NCBI GenBank assembly: GCA_040401595.1
Contig: JBBAOE010000008.1
Coordinates: forward strand, 1 to 64,000
DNA from: RFPW01 sp040401595
GTDB taxonomy: Bacteria > Pseudomonadota > Gammaproteobacteria > Burkholderiales > Burkholderiaceae_E
Direction of reading: 5' to 3'
DNA length: 64,000 bases
Below are positions 62,976 through 64,000 of this stretch, one piece after another (within the stretch, counting starts at the first letter, position 1; each line of letters opens with the position of its first letter). A program made the position numbers and the translations under genes. The notes under the pieces were generated by a model. It was not told where the DNA came from and did not search any database. It saw only the letters and a program-made list of their open reading frames with translations.

Positions 62976-64000
62976 CACCGTTCCTTGGGTAAGTCTTCCT
63001 GCAGCACCCAGGTATCCTTGGTACCGCCGCCCTGGCTGCTGTTGACCACCAGCGAGCCCTCTCGCAACGCGACCCGAGTGAGCCCGCCTGGAACCACCGA
63101 AATGTCGCGTCCACACAGCACATAGGGTCGCAAATCAATGTGGCGGGGGGCGACACCCGACTCGACATAGGTCGGCGAGGTGGAGAGTGCCAATGTCGGC
63201 TGAGCGATGTAGGCCTCGGGGGTCGCGCGCAGCCGGATGGCAAATTGTTCAATCTCGGCGCGGCTTGCGGTCGGCCCGATCAGCATGCCGTAACCGCCGG
63301 CCCCATGCACTTCCTTCACGACTAGCGAGTCGAGGTTGGCGAGCACATAAGCGAGCGACTCTGGATCGCGGCATTGATAGGTGGGGACGTTCTGCAAAAC
63401 AGGCTCTTCTCCAAGATAGAACCTGATCATTTCTGGAACGTACGGATAAATGGATTTGTCATCGGCAATACCCGTACCGATCGCATTGGCCAAGGTCACG
63501 CGTCCCGCACGATAGGCCGAGAGCAGCCCCGGAACCCCGAGCGAAGAATCTGGACGAAATGCCAGCGGATCAAGGAAGTCATCATCGACGCGTCGATAGA
63601 TCACGTCGACCCGCCGCCTGCCGCGGGTGGTGCGCATGTAGACAACATCCCCATCAACAAACAGATCTTGCCCCTCGACCAGCTCGACCCCCATCTGCTG
63701 CGCCAGGAAGGCATGTTCAAAGTAGGCCGAGTTGTACATGCCCGGTGTCATCACAACGATGGTCGGTGCATCGACACCAACCGGCGCACTGGCGCGCAAA
63801 TTCTCCAGCAGGCGGTCCGGGTAATGGGCCACAGGTGCCACATTGATTCCGGCAAACGCATCCGGGAAGAGGCGCATCATGACTTTGCGATTTTCGAGCA
63901 TGTAGGAGACGCCCGACGGCACGCGCAGGTTGTCCTCGAGGACATAGAACTGCGGCGCTCCCCCATCGGGTGCGGCCGCGCGCACCACATCAATCCCCGC
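62975..64000 (-). CDS. Circularly permuted type 2 ATP-grasp protein (5' end outside window)
   Basis: 342 codons are visible; the frame is open to the right edge, so the N-terminal part is missing. Segments typical of the family are FYVLEDNLRVPSGVSYMLEN, MTPGMYNSAYFEHAFLA, VDVIYRRVDDDFLDP, ANAIGTGIADDKSIYPYVP, VKEVHGAGGYGMLIGP and RPYVLCGRDI. These proteins are ATP-dependent ligases with a permuted ATP-grasp fold and are paired with alpha-E partners, as here. Substrates are unresolved for most members. Confidence 0.94.
   Translation of the reverse strand, partial: AGIDVVRAAAPDGGAPQFYVLEDNLRVPSGVSYMLENRKVMMRLFPDAFAGINVAPVAHYPDRLLENLRASAPVGVDAPTIVVMTPGMYNSAYFEHAFLAQQMGVELVEGQDLFVDGDVVYMRTTRGRRRVDVIYRRVDDDFLDPLAFRPDSSLGVPGLLSAYRAGRVTLANAIGTGIADDKSIYPYVPEMIRFYLGEEPVLQNVPTYQCRDPESLAYVLANLDSLVVKEVHGAGGYGMLIGPTASRAEIEQFAIRLRATPEAYIAQPTLALSTSPTYVESGVAPRHIDLRPYVLCGRDISVVPGGLTRVALREGSLVVNSSQGGGTKDTWVLQEDLPKER

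Overview
This 64 kb window comes from a GC-rich proteobacterial chromosome, most likely a betaproteobacterium of the order Burkholderiales. That placement is an inference. It rests on a Bug/TctC-type periplasmic binding protein, a two-domain class I fumarase next to a UPF0114 membrane protein, paired AMP-forming acyl-CoA synthetases, and an ATP-grasp/alpha-E pair upstream of tatD and comEC. A 100-base run of N at 20771-20870 shows this is a scaffold with an unresolved gap.

Layout. (1) Positions 1-37754, minus strand: one stop-free reading frame of about 12,580 codons. It starts at a GTG at 37754, runs through the N gap and leaves the window at its left edge. Its N-terminus carries an LEPR-XLL-type motif (LEDRILLSA). 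Behind it lies a mosaic of repeat arrays: 0.8-kb modules, YxDxxxW modules, long beta-helix-like stretches, about nine 0.54-kb modules carrying EF-hand/dockerin-like loops, RTX-like glycine/aspartate repeats, and the beginning of a cadherin-like domain. This is a giant, probably surface or secreted, calcium-binding adhesin-like protein. (2) 37755-38664: mostly empty, about 0.9 kb, likely holding the giant gene's promoter. (3) 38665-43900: a scarred region. It holds a small heat-shock gene with a clear sigma-32 promoter, a broken P4-type integrase, truncated pieces of an alpha/beta hydrolase and a possible thioesterase, a lipoprotein esterase, a MipA/OmpV protein, and tRNA-Ser(GGA) with a terminator. 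It looks like an eroded island next to a tRNA. (4) 43948-49458: Bug protein, acetyl-CoA synthetase, UPF0114 protein and fumarase. (5) 49403-55885, minus: a compact gene string of patatin, propionyl-CoA synthetase-like enzyme, YdcF/DUF218, EamA transporter, HbpS/GlcG and UMF1-type MFS, with overlapping or closely spaced ends. (6) 55950-57134, plus: an iron-binding periplasmic protein behind a promoter with a Fur box. (7) 57246-64000, minus: an operon-like run of ATP-grasp, alpha-E, TatD nuclease, ComEC, alpha/beta hydrolase and RidA.

How the genes connect. Acs, the PrpE-like enzyme and fumarase belong to short-chain acid activation and the TCA cycle. ComEC is the DNA-uptake channel. The giant protein needs a secretion route, probably type I, that is not in this window. 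The main object of interest is the giant gene, most of which would be missed by start-to-stop ORF calling because it has no stop inside the window.
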